Positions 8,450 to 18,923 of a stretch of DNA of 64,000 bases are shown piece after piece. Every line of letters begins with the position of its first letter. Within the stretch, counting starts at the first letter, position 1. A model generated the notes under the pieces. It was not told the DNA's origin and made no database searches. It saw only the letters and a list, made by a program, of their open reading frames with translations. The position numbers were made by a program, and so were the translations under genes. This stretch comes from Haematococcus lacustris (taxonomy: Eukaryota > Chlorophyta > Chlorophyceae > Chlamydomonadales > Haematococcaceae), in assembly GCA_030144725.1 (NCBI GenBank), contig JASKMD010000020.1, forward strand, positions 6,393,518 through 6,457,517, in the 5' to 3' direction.

Positions 8450-10985
8450 TCTGTGTTGTCATCAGAGCCAGGTCTTTCACTTGGCTTGGCGCATTTGCAG
8501 TCAAGAAGGCACTGCCAGTGGTACGTGCGCTGGCATGTGTCACAGACATACATGTCTGCAGCATCTGCATCATTCTCCCTGCTGTTGGGTGACCAGCATA
8601 GCTCACAGTCGCAGTCGTCGTCCCTGAGTTGGCTGCGTGGGTAGGGCTTTACGCTCTGCGGGTGGTAGCCATTCTTGGCGTAGAGGGGGAGGGCCCATTT
8701 CTCAACTCTTGACGGGTGCCATGTTACCCAGTATTGCTGTTGCATGGTGCCATCAACCTCCTCTTTAGATTGTTGCTTTTGGTGTGTCCTTCTTGCTGCT
8801 TTGGGGCGTAGGTCTAGGCCAAATGTGGTGTTAGTAATCTGCCAGCCAAAGACCTTCTTGATCTTCTCCCTGTGCCTGAACATCTGGTTCAACATCATTT
8901 GGCTGTGGCTAACTGTGCCACTTGTGGCTTGGTCCTCCTTCCAGGTGTATAGCTGGGTCGGGTTCAGGTGTGGCAGAGGGAGGTCAGTGGCATCAGGTAG
9001 GGCTACTCTGCCCATGCTCTTGTTGCCGGTGGGGGGTTTCGGCGCAGGCCTCTTGTTGTTGATGTTCTGTGGGTCGGTTGTGGTTGCACTGTTGTGTTGT
9101 GTGTTTGTGTGGGGTGGTGGGGCAGCAGTGGGTTGTTCGGGGGGCTTTTTGAGGAGGTCGGTGATGCGAATGACTTGGTTGGCGGCAATTGAGACCTGCC
9201 AGTTCCACCCTGGTAGTGCGTATGTGCTTTTGTCAGTCCACTGGCAGGCTGTGAGGCCTCCCATGCTGTGGTGCGTCTGCCTGTGCTTGAGGTCCAGGTC
9301 AAGGTTGATGTCCCGGTGGTTCATGATGGCTTGCAGTTGGTCTGAGGTGGGTTCCTCCCCTAGCTGAAGCAGCAGGCGCAGGCGGTTTAGGGCTCCAATG
9401 TGTTTGTGTGTTGCCCTCCTGCCCCTTTGTTTGGCGAGGACCCTCAACTCTCTGCCTGATATGATGTTGGTGCCTTTCATTTCTAAGAGCTGGTGGGGGC
9501 CAGAGAAGCCAAGTGCAATCAGGGGGCCCACTATGGCACGCATCACTCTAGTGTGGTGTTTGTCTAGGGGTTGGGCCACCGATGCTGTGTGTATAGCTTG
9601 TAGCTGTGCCAACAGGGGGGGGTCAATGGTGGTGCCTTGGAGTGCCACTTGCAGGGAGCTGTTGTGGGCGCAGAGCAGCTGGCGAGTGCGAGAGCATTTC
9701 TGCAGCTCCTTCTGAGTCTGATGTCTGGATGGCTTTTGGGCTAGCAGCTGCGAGAGGTACGTGATCTGCATGGCAAGCATGGACCTGGTGACCTTGCCAT
9801 AGCGGCCCTCCGCTTGGAGTCCTTCCAATAGTGTTTTCACGCAGCGGCTGTTGTATTCCACTGCCAGTGAGGTGCATCCTAGGCCAAAGGTGTCTGTATC
9901 TTCACGGATCATGGCGCTAGGTGCGCTGACCCACAGGCCAAACCTGCGCTTCATCATTGTGGTTATCATGCTGTCCCATGCTTCTAGGTCAGTGGGTGAG
10001 CAGGGTGTCACTGGAAAGGCATAGGCCAAGCAGGTGGCCACTGCCGTCTTCACGATGTGGAGGGTCTGACGAGGTGAGGCGTATGATGTGCGGAGGCATT
10101 CAAGCCTGGAGCGGAGGGTGTCAGTCATGCGTCTATGCTGGTGCTTCCAGTCCAGGGTCATGGTGATGTTGACACCTAGGTACAGGAAGGGCTGGGTGGG
10201 GGGGAGGTACTGAGTGGCCTGTCCTTGCACCTCAATCTGGCCATGGAGCTGGGCTGCCACCTGGGCTGTGGGATCATTTGTGCCATAGACTTTTGTCTTG
10301 GCCTTTTGGTGTAGTATGCCTGTTACTTTGGTTTTGCTGCCTGACACTTGCAGGCTACCCCAAGTGGAGAACTCTGTGAGCTTATGCGCCTGGATCTTAA
10401 GGTCGGAGAGGCACGAGGTGAGAATGATGAGGTCGTCTGCAAAGGCTAGGCTGCTCAGTTTGTTTTGGTGTCGTAGAGTGTTGTCCTGGTGCTGTGTTGC
10501 ATCGAGGCAGCTGTGCTCATACCCTCTGCCTCCGACGTGCAGCCATCGCAAGAGCGGCTCCATGTAGATTAGGAATAGTAGAGGAGAGAGAGAGTCTCCT
10601 TGGATAGTGCCTCGTGTGATAGGAACAGGTTGGCCTTTCAGTTGTGGTGTGAGCTGTACTGTGCTGCTCGCTCCGGTGTATAGATCTTTCACTGCCTCGA
10701 TGGCATCTGTGGGAAAGCCCAGGTCATACATGATCCAGAGTGTCTTATCCTGATCGGTGGTGTTAAAGGCAGAGGTAAAGTCTACGATGAGTGCGTAGAT
10801 GTCTTGTTGGCCTATCTTGGCGTCTTCGAGGGCCATGACTAGGCTTTGCAGTTGGGTCATAGTGTCCTGGTGCCGGCGGAAGCCTGCCTGGCAGCTACTA
10901 CACTCACGATAAATAGGGCCGACGCGAGGGCCTTTTTTGCATCGGATGGACTTTCTGCTCCGATAGAACGATAGAGCGTTGAGTT
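8374..10985 (-). CDS. LINE ORF2 N-terminal part: reverse transcriptase and PHD-like zinc finger
   Basis: RT core visible from QAGFRRHQDT onward (RT block 2): catalytic Asp in ALIVDFTSAFNTTD (DNA near 10785), GTIQGDSLSPLLFLIYMEPL, and FADDLIIL (DNA near 10435). The first RT block is lacking, so the copy is 5'-truncated. The C-terminus has a Cys/His-rich PHD-like finger (CDCELCW...CDTCQRTYHWQC...CPSC, DNA about 8437-8612). The frame ends at 8374, only because of a frameshift: the neighbouring frame continues the protein. Codons upstream of about 10.9 kb look unrelated to RTs, so I do not take the first ATG as a real start. Confidence 0.8.
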
Positions 10986-11081
10986 TAAGGGGGACCTCGC
11001 TCTTGAATGAAGTCCTAACTCGCAGCGGTTGCGGAGATACAACGATCCGCGCGCGAGGTACCCCCCCCTTTTTGGGAATCT

Positions 11082-11765
11082 GCACAGATGTTGGTTAAAT
11101 GAGCCCGGAATCTGTGCAGATGCATGTAGATGCCCTATGGACATACGGCATCTGCACAGATGCATCCCTCGACATCTGCACAGCCGCCGACAATGTCGAC
11201 ATCTGCACAGATGCATTCCTCGACATCTGCACAGCTGTCGACATAGTCGACATCTGCACAGTCAAGCATCCCTCGACATCTGCACAGCTGTCGACACATT
11301 CAACATCTGCACAGATGCATCCCTCGACATCTGCACAGCTGTCGACATTGTCGACATCTGCACAGCCAAGCATATCTCGACATCTGCACAGCTCTCGACA
11401 CAGTCAACATCTGCACAGCCAAGCATACCTCGACATCTGCACAGCTGTCGACACAGTCGACATCTGCACAGCCAATCATACCTCGACATCTGCACAGCTG
11501 TCGTCATAGTCGACATCTTCACAGCCAAGCATACCTCGACATCTGCACAGCTGTCGACACAGTCGACATCTGCACAGCCAAGCATACCTCGACATCTGCA
11601 CAGCTGTTGACACAGTCGACATCTGCACAGCTGTTGACACAGTCGACATCTGCACAGCCAAGCATACCTCGACATCTGCACAGCTGTCGACACAGTCGAC
11701 ATCTGCACAGCTGCATCCCTCGACATCTGCACAGCTTTATCCCTCGGCATCTGCACAGATGACAT
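11082..11765 (+). repeat. Tandem array with CATCTGCACAG core, about 53-bp unit
   Basis: About two dozen copies of ACATCTGCACAG, arranged mainly as a 53-bp higher-order unit in which TCGACATCTGCACAG alternates with CTGTCGACACAG. The 5' end includes versions facing the other way (CTGTGCAGATG). Where two half-sites meet they form CATCTG-CA-CAGATG, a near-palindrome of two E-box-like hexamers. Long ORFs crossing the array on both strands are by-products of the repeat. The array ends about 80 bp before the ATG at 11849. Confidence 0.9.
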
Positions 11766-11848
11766 TTCTGTTATATAGCATGCCTTGCATTTCAGTAAAG
11801 GCTTGCATCTTTGCTGAATATATGCTGTGTATATGATATCTATTGACT

Positions 11849-12505
11849 ATGTCGACATCAGGCGCGAGTTCATCCGTGGCAACCACTGTCGACTTGCACC
11901 AACTGGCTCAGCGTCAAGAAGCCGTCGCCACTCCCGTACAGCCTGTGCGCGAGCCTCCTCCTCGACACGCAGCTTCACCATGTGATACGTCGTCACCCAC
12001 CGATTTGCAGCAGTACTTGGACCAACACTGTATGCCTCGCAGCCTGCTAGTCCAACTACGGCTACAACGCACCCACGACTACCTGGAGCAACAAATGCGG
12101 CTGCTGGTCATCAATTCTCTGACAACGCTCTTGCCGCTATTGGTGTTGACCACCTGGTTACTCCACCTGGTGACCTTCACTGTCTTCGCTGTCAGCCTCG
12201 TGCTGCATATGAGTGAAGAAGCTCATCTACTACCACACCTTCCTGTGCCACCTACACAGCCACTGGAGGCTGCCTTTGAACTGGACGAGGTTGACATGGT
12301 CCCTGCCACCCAACCATACCCTGATGTCCTTCCTACATCACCCATAGCACCGCACGTTGATGAAGCGAGTGGATTGGATGACCTGGCCACTCCTCCCTTG
12401 CTGGGTGATTGGCCAGTGCTGCTTATGGATTCTCAGGAGCAAGGATGCATTGATGATGCCAATGCACTTCAACATGATTCACCTACCAAGAAGTCCCGGC
12501 GATAG
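11849..12505 (+). CDS. Hypothetical protein with a hydrophobic central segment
   Basis: Encodes 218 residues from the first ATG (MSTSGASSSV). A hydrophobic stretch at roughly residues 85-120 (LLVINSLTTLLPLLVLTTWL and following) could form one or two membrane helices. The N-terminal part is Pro/Ser/Thr-rich and the C-terminal third acidic, ending in the basic tail KKSRR. No family recognised. It begins just after the CATCTGCACAG array, which may therefore sit in its promoter. Absence of a homologue in the window and composition typical of lineage-specific genes keep confidence moderate. Confidence 0.45.
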   Translation: MSTSGASSSVATTVDLHQLAQRQEAVATPVQPVREPPPRHAASPCDTSSPTDLQQYLDQHCMPRSLLVQLRLQRTHDYLEQQMRLLVINSLTTLLPLLVLTTWLLHLVTFTVFAVSLVLHMSEEAHLLPHLPVPPTQPLEAAFELDEVDMVPATQPYPDVLPTSPIAPHVDEASGLDDLATPPLLGDWPVLLMDSQEQGCIDDANALQHDSPTKKSRR

Positions 12506-12794
12506 GATCATGATAAGCCATGGAACATAGTTCAGGAAGATGGTGCTAATTGTGCATCGCATGTGCTGAGATATGGGTCTTACATATGTGGTGTTTGTGC
12601 TCCATCGTCCTTGATGTAAGAGATGGTGATAACCAATGTCAGGGTGTCAATGGTGTCTTGCTACTCATTCACTCAATCTCATGTCGCCTTGAAACCAGCT
12701 GTGACTGTTGAAACAATTGTCATGATACTCATTGTACCATGGTACTTACGTGACAAACAAACCAGCTGTTCATGCATCCATTGTGTCGTGCATG

Positions 12795-14081
12795 CTAGGC
12801 CTGTACTATGTTGCTGCATATGGGATCATGGTTGTGCAGCCGCCTGATATAATCTAAGCCCGCCACTCCACACGCAAAGGACCCACATCCTCCATGATAC
12901 GCCCCCCCCCCCCCTATGTACGTAATGTCGATGTAGATGGTCACCTGATTGCATGCCTCCTCTTCCACCACTTGCTGCATGTGCAAAGCCACATCATCAT
13001 AATGGCACCCCACGCACTTTTTAAGCCACACGTTGCGGAGGCTGGGTAAGCCTACAAGGATGGCCTTCCACAGCTGAACAGATGAGGTGATGTGGGCAAA
13101 CTCAATATTCAACCAGGTGCACATGCCACCGAAACCCGCCAAGGCTTCCAAATCACTAGCAGCCACTGGAGAATGGTAGACGCTGCTGCCACACTCCAAT
13201 TGCACCTTTTTGAAGCACCCTTGCAAGGGATGCAAGGCAGCTACTACCTCGGGAGGGTAGCTCCCCACACTCATGCGCAACTCATCAACCACCAGCTGGT
13301 GTGAAACATGGGCAGCGTAAAAGCCCTCCATGGATTCGTCCTCGCCACCCCAGGACCCATCCAGGCGCTTGATGTGTATAGACACCAAACCATTCTGGGC
13401 TGGCAGCTTGCTGAGTGTGGCCCAGTGCATGGTGTCCACATGCAACGTGTCCCACATGCTGACCTGCTCAGCAAGGGAGTCTTCCAGGTCGTCCAGAGTT
13501 GGGACATGGAGGGCACGTAGGTTAAGGGTGGCCTTGACAAAGGCTGACAGGCCGCTGTTATTGTCGCCCGTCCAGCTGGATGTGGTGATGTCCAGATGGG
13601 TCAGCCGCTGAGCTATGGCTGGGTGGGACAGGAGCCTGGTCACATCCTGGATGTTGATTGCTTCAGAACTGACCTTGAGGGCTGTGCAATTGGGTAGGCT
13701 GGTGGACAGCAAATCCTGCCAGGACTGGAGCTCCGTGTTGCGTATGACATCATATGCCACAAGCTCTCCCTTGAGATGCACTGTGTGGACAACTGGGCAA
13801 GTGCCCAAGTCTCCGACCAACTTGCCCAGACGTAAGGCGAAATCGCTCCTGGGCCAGAGACCCCGCCGCTTCAAGACCAACACCACAGGCTCCGCCCTTG
13901 TCCTGAATGCCTCCGCGGCCGACAGTCTCAGGAAGCCAGAGTAAGCGTCGATGTACAACACCAAGGTCTTGCAGGTCGACAGGCAACCGGTGAGGGTGTC
14001 CTTGCTGCAGCGGCTGAAACGATGAGCTATTGGAAGCGCCGTCACCGACTTCGCAATACTAGCCAGTATCTCATAGGGCAT
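12795..14081 (-). CDS. F-box-like/LRR-like paralogue 1
   Basis: Start taken at the ATG giving MPYEILASIAKSV, the F-box-like core (LGDMPYEIL); the frame stays open upstream to 14249 but with no ATG, so an upstream exon is possible. The body has irregular leucine-rich segments such as RLTHLDITTSSW and LRALHVPTLDDL that align with the four neighbouring paralogues. F-box proteins usually link a target to an SCF ubiquitin ligase; that role is inference from weak similarity. It is divergent from paralogue 2, with about 170 bp between the chosen starts. Confidence 0.6.
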   Translation of the reverse strand: MPYEILASIAKSVTALPIAHRFSRCSKDTLTGCLSTCKTLVLYIDAYSGFLRLSAAEAFRTRAEPVVLVLKRRGLWPRSDFALRLGKLVGDLGTCPVVHTVHLKGELVAYDVIRNTELQSWQDLLSTSLPNCTALKVSSEAINIQDVTRLLSHPAIAQRLTHLDITTSSWTGDNNSGLSAFVKATLNLRALHVPTLDDLEDSLAEQVSMWDTLHVDTMHWATLSKLPAQNGLVSIHIKRLDGSWGGEDESMEGFYAAHVSHQLVVDELRMSVGSYPPEVVAALHPLQGCFKKVQLECGSSVYHSPVAASDLEALAGFGGMCTWLNIEFAHITSSVQLWKAILVGLPSLRNVWLKKCVGCHYDDVALHMQQVVEEEACNQVTIYIDITYIGGGGAYHGGCGSFACGVAGLDYIRRLHNHDPICSNIVQA

Positions 14082-14251
14082 GTCGCCCAGGGTCTTAGGC
14101 GGTCCGTGGGTTGTGACATCGTGGGACGCAGTTGCTGCTGTGTGCGATGTACTGGGTGGTGCACATGTCCCTTGCGGTTGTACTGGTTGGACTTGCAATG
14201 ATTGGTGCAATTGTTGTGCCGTGCAATCGTCGCGATTCCTATTCGCCAACT

Positions 14252-15523
14252 ATGGCCGCCACCACCCAGCTCTCCCATCTGCCCACAGAAGTCTTGTCCA
14301 ACATTGCCTCGCGCTTGTTGTCGAAGGCTGATGTAATGGCGTTCAGCCGCACCTGTGGCGCAGTCCTGACAGCCCGCCTAGCGACCTGCTCGACCCTCAC
14401 CCTCTACTTGGACCGCGTAGAAGTGAAGCGATTCGTGAAGCTGCCAGCCGTGGCGGTGCTGCGCACAAGGACTACGCCGCTGAAGCTGATATTCCGGCAA
14501 CGTGACAACACTGACTCCACTTTCGTCTCAGGCCTGCTGAGAGATGTGCTAAACGAGCTAGGGGCCTGCACAACCGTCCATGCCATGCAGCTGGAAGGAG
14601 TCAGGGGGGTGCAGCTGCAGCTGGGGCCGTGGCTGGCTGACAGCATGGTGGCGTGCTTCCCCAACCTCCATGGCTTCACCATCCATGGGCTGGGCCTTCG
14701 CCTTGACCAGGCAGTCGGTGTGCTCACCAGACCTGCTCTCAGCAGCCAGCTAACCCATGTGGACATCAGCACAGTCCAGGTGCTACATGCAAGCCCAACA
14801 CAAGTCGCAGCCTTCGTCCAGGCCTCTCTCTCCCTCCACTCTCTTCATGTCAGCAGCCTGGACCAGCTGCAGGTCTCTTTGCGTGACGCACCATGCAGCT
14901 GGCGTACGCTGCATGTGGACAACATGGAGAGCACCGCCGTCAGCAAGCTGCCTCTCCATGCCGTCACTGAGGCTGTGCATATTGGGTGCCTGACTGTGTC
15001 AACGGTGTACCACCCCTTGGCAGCTGTCACGGCCATGGCTACCAGCTTTGCTGATGGTGTGCTTGTGCGGCCACAGGTTGATGTGTTGAACCTCAGTGTA
15101 TTTGTGGCCACAGAGAATGTGGATGCGTACATTGCTGCCCTGCAGCCTCTGAACGGTTGCTTTGATCAGCTGCAGGCCTGCTGGGGTGATGCATGGAACA
15201 ATAAGCCCTTTGATGTGGCGGCTGTGGCAGCAGTGGCGCCCTTGTGTGGAGGGATCCACACATTGAGTGTCAAGTATGCACTGCTGCAATCATCCCCTCA
15301 GCTGTGGCAGTTCATTGTGGATGACATGCCGTCCATCACTGAGGTGCATTTTATCCAGTGCAATCATGGCTGGCCGGTTGATGATCTGCGGGAGGTGGGC
15401 AGCCGTGAGGGGTGCAGGGCCATGGACATCTACATTCAGTGTTATGCCACGTATGCTGATGGTATTGATGTCCTCGTGAATCTGACTGGTCAGCATGCCT
15501 TGCGTGTGCATTGGGTGCGCTAG
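14252..15523 (+). CDS. F-box-like/LRR-like paralogue 2
   Basis: Encodes 423 residues; start chosen at MAATTQLSHLPTEVL because the F-box-like motif LSHLPTEVLSNIASRL then lies at residues 7-22, as is usual for F-boxes. The frame is open further upstream but hydrophobic and unlike the paralogues. The central and C-terminal part has leucine-rich segments (LTHVDISTVQVL, LHSLHVSSLDQL, WRTLHVDNM) with the same order and spacing as paralogues 1 and 5. This is the most intact family member and a useful reference for the frameshifted paralogue at 18924. Confidence 0.65.
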   Translation: MAATTQLSHLPTEVLSNIASRLLSKADVMAFSRTCGAVLTARLATCSTLTLYLDRVEVKRFVKLPAVAVLRTRTTPLKLIFRQRDNTDSTFVSGLLRDVLNELGACTTVHAMQLEGVRGVQLQLGPWLADSMVACFPNLHGFTIHGLGLRLDQAVGVLTRPALSSQLTHVDISTVQVLHASPTQVAAFVQASLSLHSLHVSSLDQLQVSLRDAPCSWRTLHVDNMESTAVSKLPLHAVTEAVHIGCLTVSTVYHPLAAVTAMATSFADGVLVRPQVDVLNLSVFVATENVDAYIAALQPLNGCFDQLQACWGDAWNNKPFDVAAVAAVAPLCGGIHTLSVKYALLQSSPQLWQFIVDDMPSITEVHFIQCNHGWPVDDLREVGSREGCRAMDIYIQCYATYADGIDVLVNLTGQHALRVHWVR

Positions 15524-15876
15524 ATTGTCGTGCGAACGTACATAGCCCACTCCCAGATCAAACGACGTGTGGGCTTCCACATGTGTGGGCTGACATGTTC
15601 AATCTATTTGCATGGCGTGTTTCTTGTAAGGCTGACATCCCTGTTCGTGACGTACTAAAGCATGTGACTTCTATCCTCAGGGACGTGCTTTCTTAGTAAC
15701 TTGTATGTTGGTCCAGATGCAGTAGGCACTCATACAGTTCCATACGCAGTAGAGTGGCTGTGTGCACCGGCGAGACACTCTGAGGCCAGTTACATGCATT
15801 GGCTACAACTAAAATCGGTGTATGACGTTGTCAACCCTTTGTTCGTTCTCCATGACCTTCGCCTCTACCTCTACAT
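15524..15876. other. Intergenic spacer between convergent genes
   Basis: Holds the 3' ends of convergent paralogues 2 and 3. No repeat, RNA gene or convincing ORF seen. Confidence 0.4.
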
Positions 15877-17010
15877 TCATGCTTGTACCTCCACAGTGGC
15901 GCCCTGGGCCATGATACCTTTCAAACGATGCATGCACCAGCTAGAAAGTGGCCTTGCTAACCCTACGAGCACCACCCCAGCACACCCTTGCAAGAGTGGC
16001 ACCAAATTATGAATGACTAATTCAACCTCATATTCACCATTTGGTGCTATCACCCCAAGCTCCACCTCTGCCCTACCAAACCGTCCTACCAGTGGCTTCA
16101 GGGCTGCCAATGAAGCGTGCCCTCCTCCTTCAAGGCTGGTGAAGTACAGGCTCACACTCTCAATCTCCAGCGTGGTGAAGCGCCCTGAGCTGAGGGCTGT
16201 CACCCCGTTGGTCAAGGCCTGCTGATGAGGCTCTGGTAGGGCGACATGAAGGTGAGAGATGTGGAGGCTCTCGATGGATTCTGGTATCAGACTGATTGCT
16301 GTGAGGTACATCTCTGTCACGCTGAGCTTCACGAGTCTGCTGGGGCAGGTTTGTAAGGAGGTGGGCACGGGACCCAGGTACACGGTTGACAAGGTTGTGA
16401 GCCTCAAATATGCCTTTACCCACTCGTAGTGACCGTCCAACACACTGCCATGCTGGATGTGAAGCTGCTGAATGTCCAGCTGCTGGAGGCGGCCCATAAA
16501 CTGGCTGTGGCTAAGGAGCTCCGCCAGCTCTGGATGCGCGCATTGGAGACCTCGTAGACGGAGTGACAGGCACTGGGGGAAGTTGGCCATCATCCTCTCC
16601 GCTAACCATGCCCCCACTGGCAGCTGCGCATAGGTGGGCGCCTCCTCCATGGCCTGCTGCTTGTAGATGAATCTGATTTCCACGCTGTGAACAGCCTCAC
16701 AGTAGCCAAGGAGGCCAAGCACCCCTTCCACCGTACCCCGGAATATGTGCGGCTTAAGTGGAGTCGTCACGATCAGTTGGAGCGCCAGGGGAAGTCGCCG
16801 TCCACGCAGTGCCGTCAGGAGGCGAGGGGAGAGGCTACTGAAAATGGATTCAGAGTCGATGTTGAGCATCAGAGTTTCGCAAGTCGCGAGGGATGGCTCG
16901 TGGCACTCTTTGCGGATTGCCGTGCACCGCTGACCGAACCGGAAAAAGTTGCCGTTGCTTGCTATAGCCACAGGGTCGACTCTGTTCGGACGCCGCGACG
17001 TTTGGGCCAT
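15877..17010 (-). CDS. F-box-family paralogue 3, short form
   Basis: Encodes 377 residues from MAQTSRRPNRVD. It lacks an obvious F-box but shares the family hallmark (CHEPSLATCETLMLNIDSE, then LLTALRGRRLPLALQL) and leucine-rich segments such as LQQLDIQQLHIQH. It has the same length and strand as paralogue 4, and the two align throughout (LPVGAWLAERMMANFPQ versus LPVGAWLAERLMSNFPN), pointing to tandem duplication. Upstream, near 17047-17068, is a GTGCAAGTGCATG motif found before other members. Confidence 0.6.
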   Translation of the reverse strand: MAQTSRRPNRVDPVAIASNGNFFRFGQRCTAIRKECHEPSLATCETLMLNIDSESIFSSLSPRLLTALRGRRLPLALQLIVTTPLKPHIFRGTVEGVLGLLGYCEAVHSVEIRFIYKQQAMEEAPTYAQLPVGAWLAERMMANFPQCLSLRLRGLQCAHPELAELLSHSQFMGRLQQLDIQQLHIQHGSVLDGHYEWVKAYLRLTTLSTVYLGPVPTSLQTCPSRLVKLSVTEMYLTAISLIPESIESLHISHLHVALPEPHQQALTNGVTALSSGRFTTLEIESVSLYFTSLEGGGHASLAALKPLVGRFGRAEVELGVIAPNGEYEVELVIHNLVPLLQGCAGVVLVGLARPLSSWCMHRLKGIMAQGATVEVQA

Positions 17011-17272
17011 TGTGTTGGTACTGCTGGCTGGACGACCGACTTGCAACATGCACTTGCACGCACAATGAATACCCTGGAGATAATAATCAACGTCCCACCA
17101 CAGCGCCTGGGCATGTACACGATGCCGTCATGGCCTTGCAGGCAATGGTGCTTAAGATTAGGCATCAATCAACGTTGACATCCAAGACCACCAATCATTG
17201 CAGTCCGTGTTGTACAACCAACGCCTCACCATGTCCCTGACACCTTGGTCATAGTAGCAAGGTGTCCGCATG

Positions 17273-18406
17273 TCAGTGATAGATTACGTCTAAGCACGCA
17301 CCCGGAGCCATGGCGTTCTTCACTGCCCACTCGTGCCATGAATACAGCGGGCACATGGCATTCCTGAACATGACCCCAGCACACCCTTTCAACATTGGAA
17401 GCACAGCCTGAACCACATCACACTGCACCACCTGCTTGCCATCATTGCCTGGCTCCCCCACCTGCACCAGGGCCTTCCCAAACCGGCCCACGAGGGGCTG
17501 CAGGGCTGCTACTGCTGCACATCCTTCCTTCCTCACGATGCCCATGAACAAATCTCCAATTACCTGATGCTTAAACCGGCCAGAGCTGAGGTCTGCCACA
17601 CTTCTGTTCAAGGCCGCCATGTTCGGCTCTGGGAGGACAACATCGAGGGCTGATACCAGTAGGGTTGAGACGGACTGTGGTAGGTTTCCCACGTCTGTTA
17701 GGTACATCTCCGTCACCTTCAGCTCCACAAGGTTGCATGTGCGGTCACGCAGGGACATGGGGAGGGGGCCCAAGTAGGTGGCATGCAAGGATGTCAGCCC
17801 CAAAGCTGGCTCCACCCACGCATCAAGAACCACCCTTTCCCTAGCAGTCAGGTTGACAGTTTGGATGTCCAGATGCTGGATGCGCCCCACAACCAGGGGG
17901 TGGCTGAGGAGTTCAACCAGCTCTGATGGCTGCATTAGGAAAGGCTTGATACCCAACACTTGACAGTTGGGGAAGTTGGACATCAGCCTCTCCGCTAACC
18001 ACGCCCCCACTGGCAGCTGCTCATAGGTGGGCGCCTCTGCCGTGTCCTCATCCATAATGAGCCTGATCTCCACGCTCTGGACCGCTTCACAGTACCCAAG
18101 GAACCCGATCACCCCCTCCACTCTGCACTTGGTCATGTGTGGACCAAGTCGCTGCTCCAGGGTCAGCATTAGCATTACAGGCTGCCGACGTCCACGCAGA
18201 GCCGCCAAGAAGCGAGGTGGTAGATGCGAGTAGATGGAAACTGAGTCGATGCTGAGAACGAGGAAGTCGCAAGTTGTTAGGCACGTCTCACGGCACTCTG
18301 GGTTAATTGGAGTGGAATTGCTACCCAGACCGGGCCGTAGAAAATGGCCGTCGCTTGTAACAACGACGGGCTCGGCCCAGTCATTGAGCATAGCTGATTG
18401 CTGCAT
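17273..18406 (-). CDS. F-box-family paralogue 4, short form
   Basis: Encodes 377 residues from MQQSAMLNDWAEP. Same subclass as paralogue 3: no clear F-box, family block CRETCLTTCDFLVLSIDSV followed by FLAALRGRRQPVMLML, and leucine-rich segments (IQHLDIQTVNL, LTSLHATYLG). Only 262 bp separate it from the start of paralogue 3 downstream. It is divergent from paralogue 5, and the 517-bp interval holds the CATCTG hairpin element. Function unknown; a protein-interaction scaffold is likely from the repeats. Confidence 0.6.
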   Translation of the reverse strand: MQQSAMLNDWAEPVVVTSDGHFLRPGLGSNSTPINPECRETCLTTCDFLVLSIDSVSIYSHLPPRFLAALRGRRQPVMLMLTLEQRLGPHMTKCRVEGVIGFLGYCEAVQSVEIRLIMDEDTAEAPTYEQLPVGAWLAERLMSNFPNCQVLGIKPFLMQPSELVELLSHPLVVGRIQHLDIQTVNLTARERVVLDAWVEPALGLTSLHATYLGPLPMSLRDRTCNLVELKVTEMYLTDVGNLPQSVSTLLVSALDVVLPEPNMAALNRSVADLSSGRFKHQVIGDLFMGIVRKEGCAAVAALQPLVGRFGKALVQVGEPGNDGKQVVQCDVVQAVLPMLKGCAGVMFRNAMCPLYSWHEWAVKNAMAPGACLDVIYH

Positions 18407-18628
18407 TGTGAACCGCAGTGCTTGTACTGCGGGCTGGGCGCACGGCTTGCATCATGATCGCTTGCGGGCGCTTGCACATGCACCAATTCGATGCTGGAAA
18501 TTATGCGTCAAGTTCTAAGTTGGTCTTTGTGAGACAGCTGGCAGGTGTTATTAGAGCTGATGTCTGTTCAGATACAGGAAATAGCTGCGGTGTTGCAATC
18601 TGGGTGGTCCTGATGTTGCTTCCATTCT

Positions 18629-18843
18629 GCGGCTGTGCAGATGTCGGTTATGTATCTGCACAGATGCTGGTTTTCACGACATCTGCACAAATGTCCGTGA
18701 CAGAGTCTGTGCAGATGTTGATTTACGCAGTTGTGCAGATGTTGGTATTATCAGCATCTGTGCAGACAGACCAGGCGACATCTGCACAGATGTCGTTAAA
18801 ACCAACATCTGTGCAGATACATAACCGACATCTGCACAGCCGC
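18629..18843. mobile_element. MITE-like hairpin element built from CATCTGCACAG motifs
   Basis: 215 bp with terminal inverted repeats of about 40 bp: the left end GCGGCTGTGCAGATGTCGG and the right end are reverse complements and extend inward through TTATGTATCTGCACAGATG. Between the arms are further CATCTGCACAG motifs in both orientations. No clear target duplication. It sits about 80 bp before the ATG of paralogue 5, the same distance as the 11.1 kb array from its downstream ATG. Confidence 0.75.
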
Positions 18844-18923
18844 CCCACATGGCTACTGAGCTTTAGTGTAATGATAGATATTACTGCTATCATTCTCGCG
18901 ACTCGCAGTATAGCCCACCAGTC

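Larger units (their letters stand above)
4632..11085 (-). mobile_element. Dualen/RandI-like LINE, 5'-truncated and interrupted
   Basis: One minus-strand element comprising, in order, reverse transcriptase, PHD-like finger, an uncharacterised middle region, RNase H, a CCHC knuckle and a restriction-like endonuclease, then a 3' untranslated region and poly(A). RT, RNase H and a C-terminal PD...ExK nuclease together are known from the Dualen/RandI group first described in Chlamydomonas. The apurinic-type endonuclease and the N-terminal part of the RT are missing: recognisable RT sequence starts near 10.9 kb. The coding region is broken by a frameshift near 8.4 kb and a SINE-like insert at 6632-7210. 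The 5' boundary is uncertain because 10.9-11.08 kb looks like unrelated sequence. Confidence 0.7.
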
